In this document: piece after piece, positions 1 through 5,602 of the stretch
Position numbering within the stretch: position 1 is the first letter of the stretch
Layout of the letters: each line of letters starts with the position of its first letter
Assembly: GCA_017453705.1 (NCBI GenBank)
Contig: JAFTEK010000136.1
Coordinates: 1-18,538, forward strand
Length of the DNA stretch: 18,538 nucleotides
Source: Treponema sp.
GTDB taxonomy: Bacteria; Spirochaetota; Spirochaetia; Treponematales; Treponemataceae
Reading direction: 5' to 3'
Notes under the pieces: model-generated
Told to the model about the DNA's origin: nothing
Database searches by the model: none
Seen by the model: only the letters and a program-made list of their open reading frames with translations
Translations under genes and position numbers: made by a program

Positions 1-24
1 CCGGTTGGTTTCCGAACAGCTCTA

Positions 25-54
25 GGGCATCTCTAGAAGCTGGGCAGGCTTCTA
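25..54. repeat. Dispersed palindromic repeat, copy 1 (diverged)
   Basis: GGGCATCTCTAGAAG at 25-39 matches the arm seen at 1107-1120 and, inverted, at 6402-6416. It carries a local hairpin with arms TAGAAGC (34-40) and GCTTCTA (48-54) around a 7-base loop. No T-run follows on either strand, so it is not a convincing terminator. Confidence 0.5.
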
Positions 55-121
55 AAAAAGCGGGGGGTGGTATCCATATACCGGATGCCGCCCCTTTCTC
101 ATTTGTTCGTCAATACTGTCC

Positions 122-141
122 GCCCTGGGGAAACGCTGATT
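122..141 (+). repeat. GGAAACGCTGATT repeat fragment
   Basis: The 20 bases here match 1879-1898 with two differences. Their GGAAACGCTGATT core recurs as the arm of the hairpin at 14123-14165 and, slightly changed, at 14036-14071. This is a solitary half-copy without its partner arm. Confidence 0.5.
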
Positions 142-195
142 CCATCCACTTTCCATGAGAAGTCCCAGAATGAAAAGCTGCATAGAAGGGCGGTG

Positions 196-627
196 CTAGG
201 CCGACTGCATCCAGTCCTCCACGCGAAGGAAGGACTTTTCTTTCATAGGCTCAAAGTCCCCAATGTTGTGGGTGACAAGCACCATTCCGTTGGCTATGGC
301 CGTGGCCGCAATCTGTGAGTCATAGAAGGGGAGGGTTTTTCCATCACCCTCTGAGGCCGCCTGCATCTCGCCGCAAATCCTCGCGGAGAACTTGTCGTAA
401 GGTATGACCTCCAGGCTTGCCTCATACTCGGAAAGACATTCTGCAAGGTAACGCTTTCTTTTTCCTTCCGGAAGGCGTTCTATACCACGGACAAGCTCCT
501 GCCATGTTACCGCAGACATGGCGCATTGGTCTTTTCTGGATTTGTAAAGCTCAATGACCCTTTTGTTTGGGTGTTGCTTTGAGAACTCTGAGACAATGTT
601 TGTGTCCAGCAGATAGGTTTTCTTCAT
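196..627 (-). CDS. PIN-domain (VapC-like) toxin
   Basis: Predicted PIN-domain ribonuclease of 143 residues, the toxin half of a toxin-antitoxin pair. The four acidic residues expected of the PIN active site are visible: D8 in LLDTN, E44 in TWQEL, D103 in FYDSQIAATA and D124 in NIGDF. VapC-type toxins bind Mg through these residues and cut specific RNAs, often tRNA or rRNA; the target here cannot be read from sequence. I chose the ATG at 627 because a strong AGGAGG site lies just upstream and the protein then begins MKKTYLLDTN, the usual VapC beginning. An upstream in-frame start at 684 would run back into the antitoxin gene. The antitoxin gene ends 23 bases upstream, so the two form one transcript. 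Length and motifs are normal, and it looks intact. Confidence 0.9.
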   Translation of the reverse strand: MKKTYLLDTNIVSEFSKQHPNKRVIELYKSRKDQCAMSAVTWQELVRGIERLPEGKRKRYLAECLSEYEASLEVIPYDKFSARICGEMQAASEGDGKTLPFYDSQIAATAIANGMVLVTHNIGDFEPMKEKSFLRVEDWMQSA

Positions 628-650
628 ATTCTTTTTCCTCCTGTATTGTG

Positions 651-926
651 TTAGTCCCATGGATTCTTGTTTGGATCCGGGCATTCCCGTGACGGTGTGA
701 CATCAAAACCGATATCATCAACGACGTCCGCATATTCCTTTTTTAACTCTGCGAGCTTGTCCAGCAGTGAGGGTTGTTTGTCCTCTATGCTTTCGTAGTC
801 TTCATAGCTGATTAGGACAGCAACGGGCTTGTCGTAGCGGGTGAGGGCCACGACCTCACCTTCCTCCGCCGACTTGACCAGGGCGGAGAAATTGTTGCGG
901 GCCTCATAAATCGATGTTGTGCACAT
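651..926 (-). CDS. Phd/YefM-like antitoxin
   Basis: Antitoxin of 91 residues for the PIN toxin downstream. The N-terminal half has the Phd/YefM pattern: a start on SIYEARNNFSALVKSAEEGE, then VALTRYDKPVAVLISYEDYES. That fold binds DNA as a dimer. The C-terminal part (about 50-91) is charged, with LLDKLAELKKEYADVVDD, and is where such antitoxins usually wrap the toxin. A strong AGGAGGT site precedes the ATG. By family behaviour the protein should repress its own promoter, alone or with toxin. The 31-bp inverted repeat over the -35 box (1040-1070) is the obvious candidate operator. Confidence 0.88.
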   Translation of the reverse strand: MCTTSIYEARNNFSALVKSAEEGEVVALTRYDKPVAVLISYEDYESIEDKQPSLLDKLAELKKEYADVVDDIGFDVTPSRECPDPNKNPWD

Positions 927-1020
927 TGGAACCTCCTGTATGGCTGTTTCAGGGGCACGGCGGCATACTATGGCCGGGTGCCGGCATGGGCCTTTGAAAC
1001 TGCCTTTCTGTTATGGTTCC

Positions 1021-1049
1021 AGTATAGCATGATGATTAGTTCTAGTCAA
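1021..1049 (-). promoter_or_regulatory. Promoter of the Phd/PIN operon
   Basis: On the minus strand TTGACT (1044-1049) and TATACT (1021-1026) are separated by exactly 17 bases, a near-consensus sigma70-type promoter. It points to the antitoxin start at 926 and implies a leader of roughly 90 bases. Confidence 0.75.
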
Positions 1050-1070
1050 CAATAAAAATGTTGGCTAGAA
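1040..1070. promoter_or_regulatory. Candidate antitoxin operator (inverted repeat)
   Basis: TTCTAGTCAACA (1040-1051) and TGTTGGCTAGAA (1059-1070) are inverted arms of 12 bases with one mismatch around a 7-base A-rich spacer. The inner arm contains the -35 box of the Phd/PIN promoter, so binding would block RNA polymerase. Assignment to the Phd-like antitoxin is an inference from position. Confidence 0.6.
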
Positions 1071-1106
1071 TTTACGGTAGGGAATGATGGGGGAGAATAA
1101 GATAAG

Positions 1107-1150
1107 GGCATTTCTAAAAATCGCCGCAAGTCCCGTTTTTAGAGATTGCC
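1107..1150. repeat. Dispersed palindromic repeat, copy 2
   Basis: GGCATTTCTAAAAA (1107-1120) and TTTTTAGAGATTGCC (1136-1150) are imperfect inverted arms around a 15-base centre. The right arm closely matches TTTTTAGAGATGCCC at 6402-6416. A further scrap, AAAAACCGCCGCAAG, at about 1164-1178 repeats the left half. It lies downstream of the XRE/zinc-ribbon gene and could fold in its 3' RNA, but a terminator role is not shown. Confidence 0.6.
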
Positions 1151-1204
1151 GAGTCACCTCAGAAAAACCGCCGCAAGAGAGGAGGATTGCCCCTTGCTCC
1201 TGGG

Positions 1205-1654
1205 CTATTGCTTGCGCCAGTGCTGGAGCTGTGACAGCTGGGTGTCAAATGTCGCCCTCCTCTCGTCGGCGGGCTTGTTCTCCGGGTTGGGCATCTCCTT
1301 TACCAGGAAGTCCAGCAGGGAGTCCTTGCTCTTGTACACGAAGCTGCCGCCGGTATAGCACCAGGTGCAGTAGTCCTCGTTGAAGTTTCCGTCCGGTTCC
1401 CGGCTTATCATCCCGTCCTCGGTGAGAGGCATTCCGCAGCACTGGCAGAAGAGCGTGCGCGGGGAGCCTAGCAGGGTGTTAATGGAGATGTTGAATTCCC
1501 GCGACAGCACCTTGAGCAGCTCCGGGTTGGGCTGGGTCTCGCCTGTCTCCCAGCGGCTTACGGCCTGCCGGGTCACGTTCACCCGCTGCGCCATCTGATC
1601 CTGCGTGAGGCCGTTCTTTTCCCTCAAGTTCTTCAAGATTTCTTTCACTTCCAT
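1205..1654 (-). CDS. XRE-family regulator with C-terminal zinc ribbon
   Basis: Predicted transcription regulator of 149 residues. Residues 1-60 form an XRE/Cro-type helix-turn-helix, with GLTQDQMAQRVNVTRQAVSR followed by WETGETQPNPELL. Residues from about 66 carry a small zinc ribbon, FCQCCGMPL followed by YCTWCYTGG, which supplies two CxxC pairs as in the putative zinc-ribbon family PF12674. XRE plus this ribbon is a known combination, but its ligand is not known to me. The ATG at 1654 has an AGGAG site (CACAGGAGAAAACTT) and starts MEVKEILKNL. In-frame translation further upstream has no protein-like character and is leader sequence. It stands alone, with a long structured leader at its 5' side. 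Confidence 0.85.
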   Translation of the reverse strand: MEVKEILKNLREKNGLTQDQMAQRVNVTRQAVSRWETGETQPNPELLKVLSREFNISINTLLGSPRTLFCQCCGMPLTEDGMISREPDGNFNEDYCTWCYTGGSFVYKSKDSLLDFLVKEMPNPENKPADERRATFDTQLSQLQHWRKQ

Positions 1655-1688
1655 AAGTTTTCTCCTGTGAGGCAGTTTTAAAAGCCTA

Positions 1689-1775
1689 GGCAAGGTGTTG
1701 ATTAGTGCCGGGGGTCTGATACCTGACCAAAGGGCAAACGCCCTGCATCGGGGTTGGTGATTGCAGCACCTTGCC
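1689..1775 (-). promoter_or_regulatory. Structured 5' leader candidate of the XRE/zinc-ribbon gene
   Basis: Between promoter and start codon, arms GGCAAGGTGTTG (1689-1700) and CAGCACCTTGCC (1764-1775) can pair over 12 positions with one wobble. They enclose two small hairpins: AGGGC/GCCCT (1731-1744) and GGTC/GACC (about 1712-1727). That is a closed multibranch shape, as in cis-regulatory RNAs. I recognise no known riboswitch class. Confidence 0.4.
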
Positions 1776-1836
1776 GAGGGCAACACAATTGCCGTGGACT
1801 TTTGCAACTGCCTCCTGTGGTTTCTTGTATGCCCTA

Positions 1837-1842
1837 ATTGTA
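1837..1842 (-). promoter_or_regulatory. Extended -10 promoter of the XRE/zinc-ribbon gene
   Basis: On the minus strand TGCTACAAT gives an extended -10 box (TG, one base, TACAAT). The matching -35 region is poor (TTTCTT at 17 bases). It would give a leader of about 175 bases containing the stem at 1689-1775. Confidence 0.45.
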
Positions 1843-1878
1843 GCACAGGCCTACATAAAAAGAAAGAAACAGCCTGTT

Positions 1879-1910
1879 GCCCTGGGGAGGCGCTGATTAA
1901 AGTGTTTCCC
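1879..1910 (+). repeat. GGAGGCGCTGATTAA repeat fragment
   Basis: Matches 122-141 over 20 bases with two differences, and continues AAGTGTTTCCC, which looks like a decayed inverted arm of the same unit. It abuts the stop codon of the hydrolase gene at 1910. Confidence 0.5.
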
Positions 1911-2533
1911 TAGATGTTCGTAGGTTTGCCGTGTCCGTAGTAGATTGTCCTGTTGCCCAGGGATTTGATTCTGTCCGCGCTTTCTTGTATCGCTGTAAGG
2001 TCGCTGTACAGGTGTCCGGTGGCGGGCTTAATCCAGTTGTCGAGCGCGTCGCCCACGAGCAGGTCTCGGCCTTCCACGTCAACGCCAATTGAGCCTTTTG
2101 TGTGACCGGGCAGGCCCAGTATCGTCGCGTCGATACCGTATTCGGCGAGGCTGTCACCGTCCTTCACGAATACGAGATTCTGCGGTTTACGGATTTTGGT
2201 GTTCTTCAGGGGCTTGAGCGAAAGGCCAAGCACGATTTTACCGACAAGCCCGTAAGACTTAAGAGGCTGCGTGTTGTAGTTGTCAAACAGCTCCATGTCG
2301 TCCACATTCATCGCCACTGGGATGCCAAACTTCTCAGAAAGGGTTGCCGCGTTCTCCGCATGGTCAAAGTGCGGATGCGTCAGCACTATGAGCCGCATCT
2401 TGTGCTTGGAACATTCCGCGAGCACCTTGTCATACCCCGCCGCGCTCCCTGTGTCCACAAGGATTGCGTTCTCTTCGTTTGATACGATATAGCAGTTGTC
2501 TGTTCCGCATTTTATCCATTGTATTTCAGCCAT
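1910..2533 (-). CDS. Metallo-beta-lactamase-fold hydrolase
   Basis: Metal-dependent hydrolase of 207 residues with the full metallo-beta-lactamase metal-binding set: H53, H55, D57 and H58 in THPHFDH, H144 in LPGHTKGS, D162 in LLVGDAL and H201 in YYGHGKP. The order and spacing fit a generic family member (PF00753), most like the small glyoxalase-II-like enzymes that hydrolyse thioesters or related substrates. The substrate cannot be told from sequence. The ATG at 2533 begins MAEIQWIKCGTDNCYIVSNE, the usual first strands of the fold; the ribosome site is weak (TAGGGAAT). It diverges from the radical SAM gene with only about 40 bases between their starts. Nothing points to beta-lactam resistance. 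Confidence 0.85.
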   Translation of the reverse strand: MAEIQWIKCGTDNCYIVSNEENAILVDTGSAAGYDKVLAECSKHKMRLIVLTHPHFDHAENAATLSEKFGIPVAMNVDDMELFDNYNTQPLKSYGLVGKIVLGLSLKPLKNTKIRKPQNLVFVKDGDSLAEYGIDATILGLPGHTKGSIGVDVEGRDLLVGDALDNWIKPATGHLYSDLTAIQESADRIKSLGNRTIYYGHGKPTNI

Positions 2534-2574
2534 TGCGATTCCCTATATGCAAACTTTACCATAAAAGGACTGGA

Positions 2575-3495
2575 ATGGGCAACAGATTGTTGCTTGCCAA
2601 GCCTGCCTGTCCGTGCTACTGTATGGCCATGCACTTTGTGGACGCGAAGACGATTCTTACCCCTCGCAGCATGAACATCTACCGGGGATGCACGCACGGA
2701 TGCATCTACTGCGACTCGCGGAGCAAGTGCTATAAGTTCACGCACGAGTTCGAGGACGTGGAGGTAAAGCAGAACGCGCCGGAGCTTCTGGAGGAGGCTT
2801 TGCGGAGGAAACGCCGCCGCTGCATGATTGGGACAGGCTCCATGTGCGACCCCTACATTCCCGCCGAAAAGAATCTGTGCCTGATGTGCCGCTGCCTGGA
2901 AGTCATTGACCGCCACGGTTTCGGCGTGGCACCTCACACCAAGTCCGACCTGCTGCTGCGCGATTTGGATTTGCTTGCACGGATAAACCGCAGGGCAAAG
3001 GCGGTCGTGCAGATGACGCTCACCACCGCTGACGACGGCCTGTGCCGCATAGTCGAGCCGGGGGTATGTGTCACGAGCCGCCGCTACGAGGTTCTGTGCG
3101 CCTGCCGGGATGCGGGAATCCCGACCGTGGTATGGCTCAGCCCCTTCCTGCCTTTCATCAATGACACCGAGGAGAACATCGATGGGCTTATGGACTGCTG
3201 CGTCCGCTCCGGCGTGAAGGCGGTAATCTGCTTTGGAATCGGGCTGACGCTGAGGGAAGGAAACCGCGAGTATTTCTATGCCGCCCTTGACAGGCACTTT
3301 CCGGGACTGCGGCAGCGTTACGTCAGTGAGTTTGGCTGCCGCTACGAAGTGTCAAGCCCGCGAGGTCAGCTGCTGATGGAACGGATGGCCCGCTCTTGCC
3401 GCGAGCACGGCATCATGCTTGGCAATGACAGGGTGTTCAAGTGGATGAGCGAATTCCCTGAGCGCGGCCCGGCTCAGCTGGAGCTGTTCAGCTGA
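2575..3495 (+). CDS. Radical SAM protein, spore photoproduct lyase-like
   Basis: Predicted radical SAM enzyme of 306 residues. The iron-sulfur motif CX3CX2C is visible as C39, C43 and C46 in YRGCTHGCIYCDSRS, the hallmark of the SPL-like subgroup (Rv2578c-type). Later segments such as TGSMCDPYIPAEK and MTLTTADDGLCRIVEPG are also typical. Spore photoproduct lyase repairs a thymine dimer, but this subgroup is common in non-sporulating bacteria and its reaction is not settled, so DNA repair is only a suggestion. I chose the ATG at 2575 because AAAAGGA lies five to six bases upstream. An inner start at 2623 (MAMHFVDAK) would match many relatives but has no ribosome site. A frame-open extension to 2464 overlaps the divergent gene and is unlikely. 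Confidence 0.85.
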   Translation: MGNRLLLAKPACPCYCMAMHFVDAKTILTPRSMNIYRGCTHGCIYCDSRSKCYKFTHEFEDVEVKQNAPELLEEALRRKRRRCMIGTGSMCDPYIPAEKNLCLMCRCLEVIDRHGFGVAPHTKSDLLLRDLDLLARINRRAKAVVQMTLTTADDGLCRIVEPGVCVTSRRYEVLCACRDAGIPTVVWLSPFLPFINDTEENIDGLMDCCVRSGVKAVICFGIGLTLREGNREYFYAALDRHFPGLRQRYVSEFGCRYEVSSPRGQLLMERMARSCREHGIMLGNDRVFKWMSEFPERGPAQLELFS

Positions 3496-3528
3496 TGAAG
3501 GAATAGGAGATGTGGTACAGAGCGGGGG

Positions 3529-4587
3529 TTAATAAGCCTTGTGTACAATCATGTTGCAGCGGTCCCATGATTCATCCTTGTAGCGGAATGCGCCGGGGCT
3601 TGTGTTCCTTTCCGCGAAGCCAGCTCCTTCGTAGCAGCGTTTTGCGTTGACATTCTGGGAGAACACGTTCAGATGCACGGCTTTTGCTCCTGAGATTTCA
3701 AAGGCATACTTGAGCGCAAGACGCAGCATCTTCTTTCCGAGTCCCTGCCCGCGAAGGGTGGGGTTCACCATGATGAATTTGAGCATACCCTCACCGCTCT
3801 CGTGATTGAGCGAGTAGCAGAAGAACCCTGCCGGCTTGTCGTTTTCGTCCGTTGCGACAAAGGGACTGTCCCCGCATTGCTCGGCCAGTTCCGCCATTGC
3901 ATCCGCAAAGCTTGATTTGTCCAGGGGGTATTTGATTCTGTTTGCACTCCACAGGGCGTGTGTGCGCTCGTCCGTAATCCAGTTCCTTATTTCGTCAAAG
4001 TCGCGTGAAAGGATAAAAGGCCTGAGACGAAGGCTTGTGACATTCGCATGTATCTTTGCCTGTGCTGCATTCAGAAGCGACAGTGCCTGCTCAGTCGTGA
4101 TGCAGTCCGCGAACCGCCCCGGCCACATCATCTCGTTGTAATAGCTGTATGTGGTCTTTTTGTCCATGTAGTCATTGTCAAATGTGGAATTCGCCCCCTG
4201 CGGAACAATCACCCTATACCCCCGCTCAAAGGCGGACTTCACGGTGGCATCGATGCAGAAGTTTGTCTGAAGTCCAATGATCATCAGGCTGTTCTCGCCT
4301 TTCTCCTCCAGATAGCGGGCAAAGTCCCTGTTGCCAAAGCAGCTGTTCATCGTCTTTGTAAAGACTTTCTCGCCCGGCAGTGCTTTTGCCTGTGTCGCAA
4401 TCTCAAAGTCCGCGTCCCCTGCCGAAAATCCAGAGCCGGGGCCGTCATCGTGCTGGAAGTGGATTACTTCCACCCCGTTTTGCCGTGCACAATCCATTAT
4501 GGCTGCCACGTTCCGTATGAAGCTGTCAAACTCATGCAGCCTTTCGTCCGTGATTCCCTTCTGTATGTCAACAGCGAGCACTGTCAT
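3529..4587 (-). CDS. Isochorismatase-like cysteine hydrolase fused to a GNAT acetyltransferase
   Basis: Two-domain protein of 352 residues. Residues 1-175 form an isochorismatase-like cysteine hydrolase with the catalytic triad D7 (LAVDIQ), K78 (FTKTMNSCF) and C111 (LQTNFCIDATVKSAF). Such enzymes hydrolyse amides or vinyl ethers, for example nicotinamide. Residues 180-352 form a GNAT N-acetyltransferase with the acetyl-CoA loop VNPTLRGQGLGKK (274-286) and motif B NVNAKRCYEGAGF (312-324). Both active sites look intact, so it should be bifunctional; the substrates are unknown. The ATG at 4587 overlaps the TGA of the upstream DUF3781 gene as ATGA, and AAGGAG lies about 11 bases upstream inside that gene. 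The two are therefore probably translationally coupled. It converges on the radical SAM gene with a 33-base gap and no clear terminator. Confidence 0.85.
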   Translation of the reverse strand: MTVLAVDIQKGITDERLHEFDSFIRNVAAIMDCARQNGVEVIHFQHDDGPGSGFSAGDADFEIATQAKALPGEKVFTKTMNSCFGNRDFARYLEEKGENSLMIIGLQTNFCIDATVKSAFERGYRVIVPQGANSTFDNDYMDKKTTYSYYNEMMWPGRFADCITTEQALSLLNAAQAKIHANVTSLRLRPFILSRDFDEIRNWITDERTHALWSANRIKYPLDKSSFADAMAELAEQCGDSPFVATDENDKPAGFFCYSLNHESGEGMLKFIMVNPTLRGQGLGKKMLRLALKYAFEISGAKAVHLNVFSQNVNAKRCYEGAGFAERNTSPGAFRYKDESWDRCNMIVHKAY

Positions 4588-4841
4588 CTGTTTTTGTTCT
4601 CCTTGTGCGCGGTGATAATCGTGTAGCTATGGGTGTTGACCGTTATCCGCATGTCGTCAATCTCGCAGTAGCAGTTCTTTCCCTGCCGGTAAATCTTGCA
4701 TCTGCCGTCCAGTATCCTGTCCTTGCAGAAGGAGACGGCATCCACTGCCCCAAGCCCCAGGTTCCGCCTTATCCTGTCCTGCCCCATTTCCGTCGTATGC
4801 AGTTTGCCGATGTTGTCCAAAAGAATTTGCTTGTCTTCCAT
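4584..4841 (-). CDS. DUF3781-family small protein
   Basis: Small cytoplasmic protein of 85 residues that I assign to the DUF3781 family. The assignment rests on the pattern LLDNIGKLHTTEMGQDRIRRN, a middle FCKDRI segment and the ending ITVNTHSYTIITAHK. The family has no established function that I know. It is the first gene of a two-gene operon: its TGA overlaps the start of the isochorismatase-GNAT gene by four bases (ATGA). A promoter with a consensus TTGACA lies about 45 bases upstream; the ribosome site is weak. Its last third is duplicated exactly at 5136-5207. Confidence 0.75.
   Translation of the reverse strand: MEDKQILLDNIGKLHTTEMGQDRIRRNLGLGAVDAVSFCKDRILDGRCKIYRQGKNCYCEIDDMRITVNTHSYTIITAHKENKNR
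4604..4675. repeat. 72-bp exact direct repeat, copy A (inside the DUF3781 gene)
   Basis: Every base of 4604-4675 recurs at 5136-5207 in the same orientation, offset by 532 bases. This copy lies in the intact DUF3781 reading frame and encodes about residues 55-78. Confidence 0.95.
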
Positions 4842-4885
4842 GAATATGAACCGTCCCTTACTGCGTTATTCGCCTTTTGCTTTTA

Positions 4886-4913
4886 GTTTTATGCAAAACT
4901 CTGCCGTTGTCAA
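4886..4913 (-). promoter_or_regulatory. Promoter of the DUF3781/isochorismatase-GNAT operon
   Basis: On the minus strand a perfect TTGACA (4908-4913) is followed after 16 bases by TAAAAC (4886-4891, four of six consensus bases). It points to the ATG at 4841. Confidence 0.6.
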
Positions 4914-4958
4914 GCTGGCAATCCTACCGCAAATCTGGAAGATTGCAGAAAATGGGGA

Positions 4959-4986
4959 TTGAGTAATTTTCCCTTTATGGTATAAT
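4959..4986 (+). promoter_or_regulatory. Strong promoter of a candidate small RNA
   Basis: TTGAGT (4959-4964), 16 bases, then perfect TATAAT (4981-4986) with an upstream TG making an extended -10 (TGGTATAAT). It faces away from the DUF3781 promoter. No credible gene with a ribosome site follows before the terminator at 5078-5103. Confidence 0.75.
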
Positions 4987-4992
4987 CAAGAT

Positions 4993-5103
4993 GAAATTTG
5001 AGAAGCAGGAAAGGCACCCTGCACTCCCGTAAGGGAACCTGATATGATGGATACGCCGCCCATCTAGATTTCTTACAAGCCGCCCATGTGGACGGCTTTT
5101 TTT
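4993..5103 (+). ncRNA. Candidate small structured RNA, about 110 nt
   Basis: The transcript from the promoter at 4959-4986 would run to a rho-independent terminator. Within it I see GCAGG/CCTGC pairing (5005-5022), a TCCC-GTAA-GGGA hairpin with a GNRA-type loop (5025-5035), GATGG pairing with CCATC (about 5046-5064), and GAAAT near the 5' end pairing with ATTTC near 5068-5072 to close the group. The motif GCCGCCCAT occurs twice (about 5055 and 5079). I recognise no known class: it lacks the marks of 4.5S, 6S and tmRNA and of the common riboswitches. It could be a trans-acting sRNA or an attenuated leader. A 13-codon frame at 4991 begins at the predicted transcript start but has no ribosome site. 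Confidence 0.6.
5078..5103 (+). terminator. Rho-independent terminator of the candidate RNA
   Basis: AGCCG (5078-5082) pairs with CGGCT (5093-5097). An inner CC/GG extends the stem past one mismatch, and seven T follow (5097-5103). Confidence 0.8.
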
Positions 5104-5135
5104 GTGACATCTGATGAACATGCTGCCCTACATCC

Positions 5136-5207
5136 TGTGCGCGGTGATAATCGTGTAGCTATGGGTGTTGACCGTTATCCGCATGTCGTCAATCTCGCAG
5201 TAGCAGT
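5136..5207. pseudogene. 72-bp repeat copy B: 3' fragment of a DUF3781 gene
   Basis: Exact copy of 4604-4675. Read on the minus strand it encodes CYCEIDDMRITVNTHSY and the TIITAH ending, then R, M and a TAG stop. It therefore looks like the true 3' end of a DUF3781 gene whose 5' part is missing upstream of 5208. No start or promoter remains for it. AT-rich DNA carrying the MNT/HEPN pair begins directly at 5208, so this boundary may be the edge of an insertion. Confidence 0.75.
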
Positions 5208-5252
5208 GGGAATTTACACTTTTTACATTTTACAAAAAAAATCAACTTTCAA

Positions 5253-5281
5253 TTCCAAAATTCTGCTTTTAATGCTATAAT
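5253..5281 (+). promoter_or_regulatory. Promoter of the MNT/HEPN pair, predicted leaderless
   Basis: Perfect TATAAT (5276-5281) with an extended TG (TGCTATAAT); a weak -35, TTCCAA, lies 17 bases upstream. Only six bases separate the -10 box from the ATG at 5288, so the expected +1 falls on the start codon. No ribosome site is present. Confidence 0.7.
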
Positions 5282-5287
5282 AGAATC

Positions 5288-5602
5288 ATGGTAAACAGAG
5301 AAATTGCCGCAATTGCGGAAAAATTCAAAGAATCTCTCAATCCATTGCGGATTTACCTTTTTGGCTCTTATGCTCGAGGCGACTATAACGCAAAAAGCGA
5401 CTATGATTTTTATATTGTCGTCCCTGATGAAAACTATGATAACATCGAGCAGACAAATATCGCCTATTGCTCGCTCATCGGAATGAAGAGAAAGTCTGTA
5501 GATATTGTGGTCGGGAACAAATCGCTTTTTGAGCGAAGAAAGAACGTCAACTCAATAGAGAAAATCATTGCAAAAGAGGGAGTGCTTTTGTATGAGCGAT
5601 GA
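5288..5602 (+). CDS. MNT-type nucleotidyltransferase (MntA-like antitoxin)
   Basis: Minimal nucleotidyltransferase of 104 residues. The GSX10DXD motif is complete: GS at 26-27 in FGSYARGDYNAKSDYDF, D38 and D40, with the third acidic residue D72 in SVDIVV. In type VII toxin-antitoxin systems such proteins (MntA) add AMP to the HEPN partner and neutralise it. The HEPN gene follows with an 11-base overlap, which supports that pairing. The ATG at 5288 is fixed by the promoter; there is no ribosome site. The base composition is visibly more AT-rich than the DUF3781 operon and the DUF4015 gene on either side, which suggests transfer. Confidence 0.85.
   Translation: MVNREIAAIAEKFKESLNPLRIYLFGSYARGDYNAKSDYDFYIVVPDENYDNIEQTNIAYCSLIGMKRKSVDIVVGNKSLFERRKNVNSIEKIIAKEGVLLYER

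Larger units (their letters stand above)
1..195. other. Intergenic repeat debris, no gene seen
   Basis: I see no credible gene here. The stretch carries pieces of two short repeat families that recur in the window: a GGGCATCTCTAGAAG arm with a hairpin at 25-54, and the GGGGAAACGCTGATT unit at 122-141. AGAAGTCCCAGAAT at about 158-171 resembles AGAAGTCCTAGAAT at 9824-9837. The stretch lies downstream of the PIN toxin gene, which ends at 196. Confidence 0.6.

Noticed and set aside
1..11. CCGGTTGGTTT recurs at 10577-10587
   Set aside because: An 11-base match with the second copy inside the AlgX-like coding sequence; no extension on either side, so chance is likely.
2512..3297. Open frame of 261 codons on the minus strand
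   Set aside because: Antisense to the radical SAM gene and of unnatural Ala/Arg/His-rich composition.
4991..5032. Mini-ORF of 13 codons (MKFEKQERHPALP) at the predicted start of the small RNA
   Set aside because: No ribosome site, and it runs through the hairpins that define the RNA. A leaderless peptide cannot be excluded but has no positive support.
5111..5117. CTGATGA, the core of a hammerhead ribozyme
   Set aside because: No matching GAAA core and no three flanking stems are found; it lies after the terminator of the candidate RNA.
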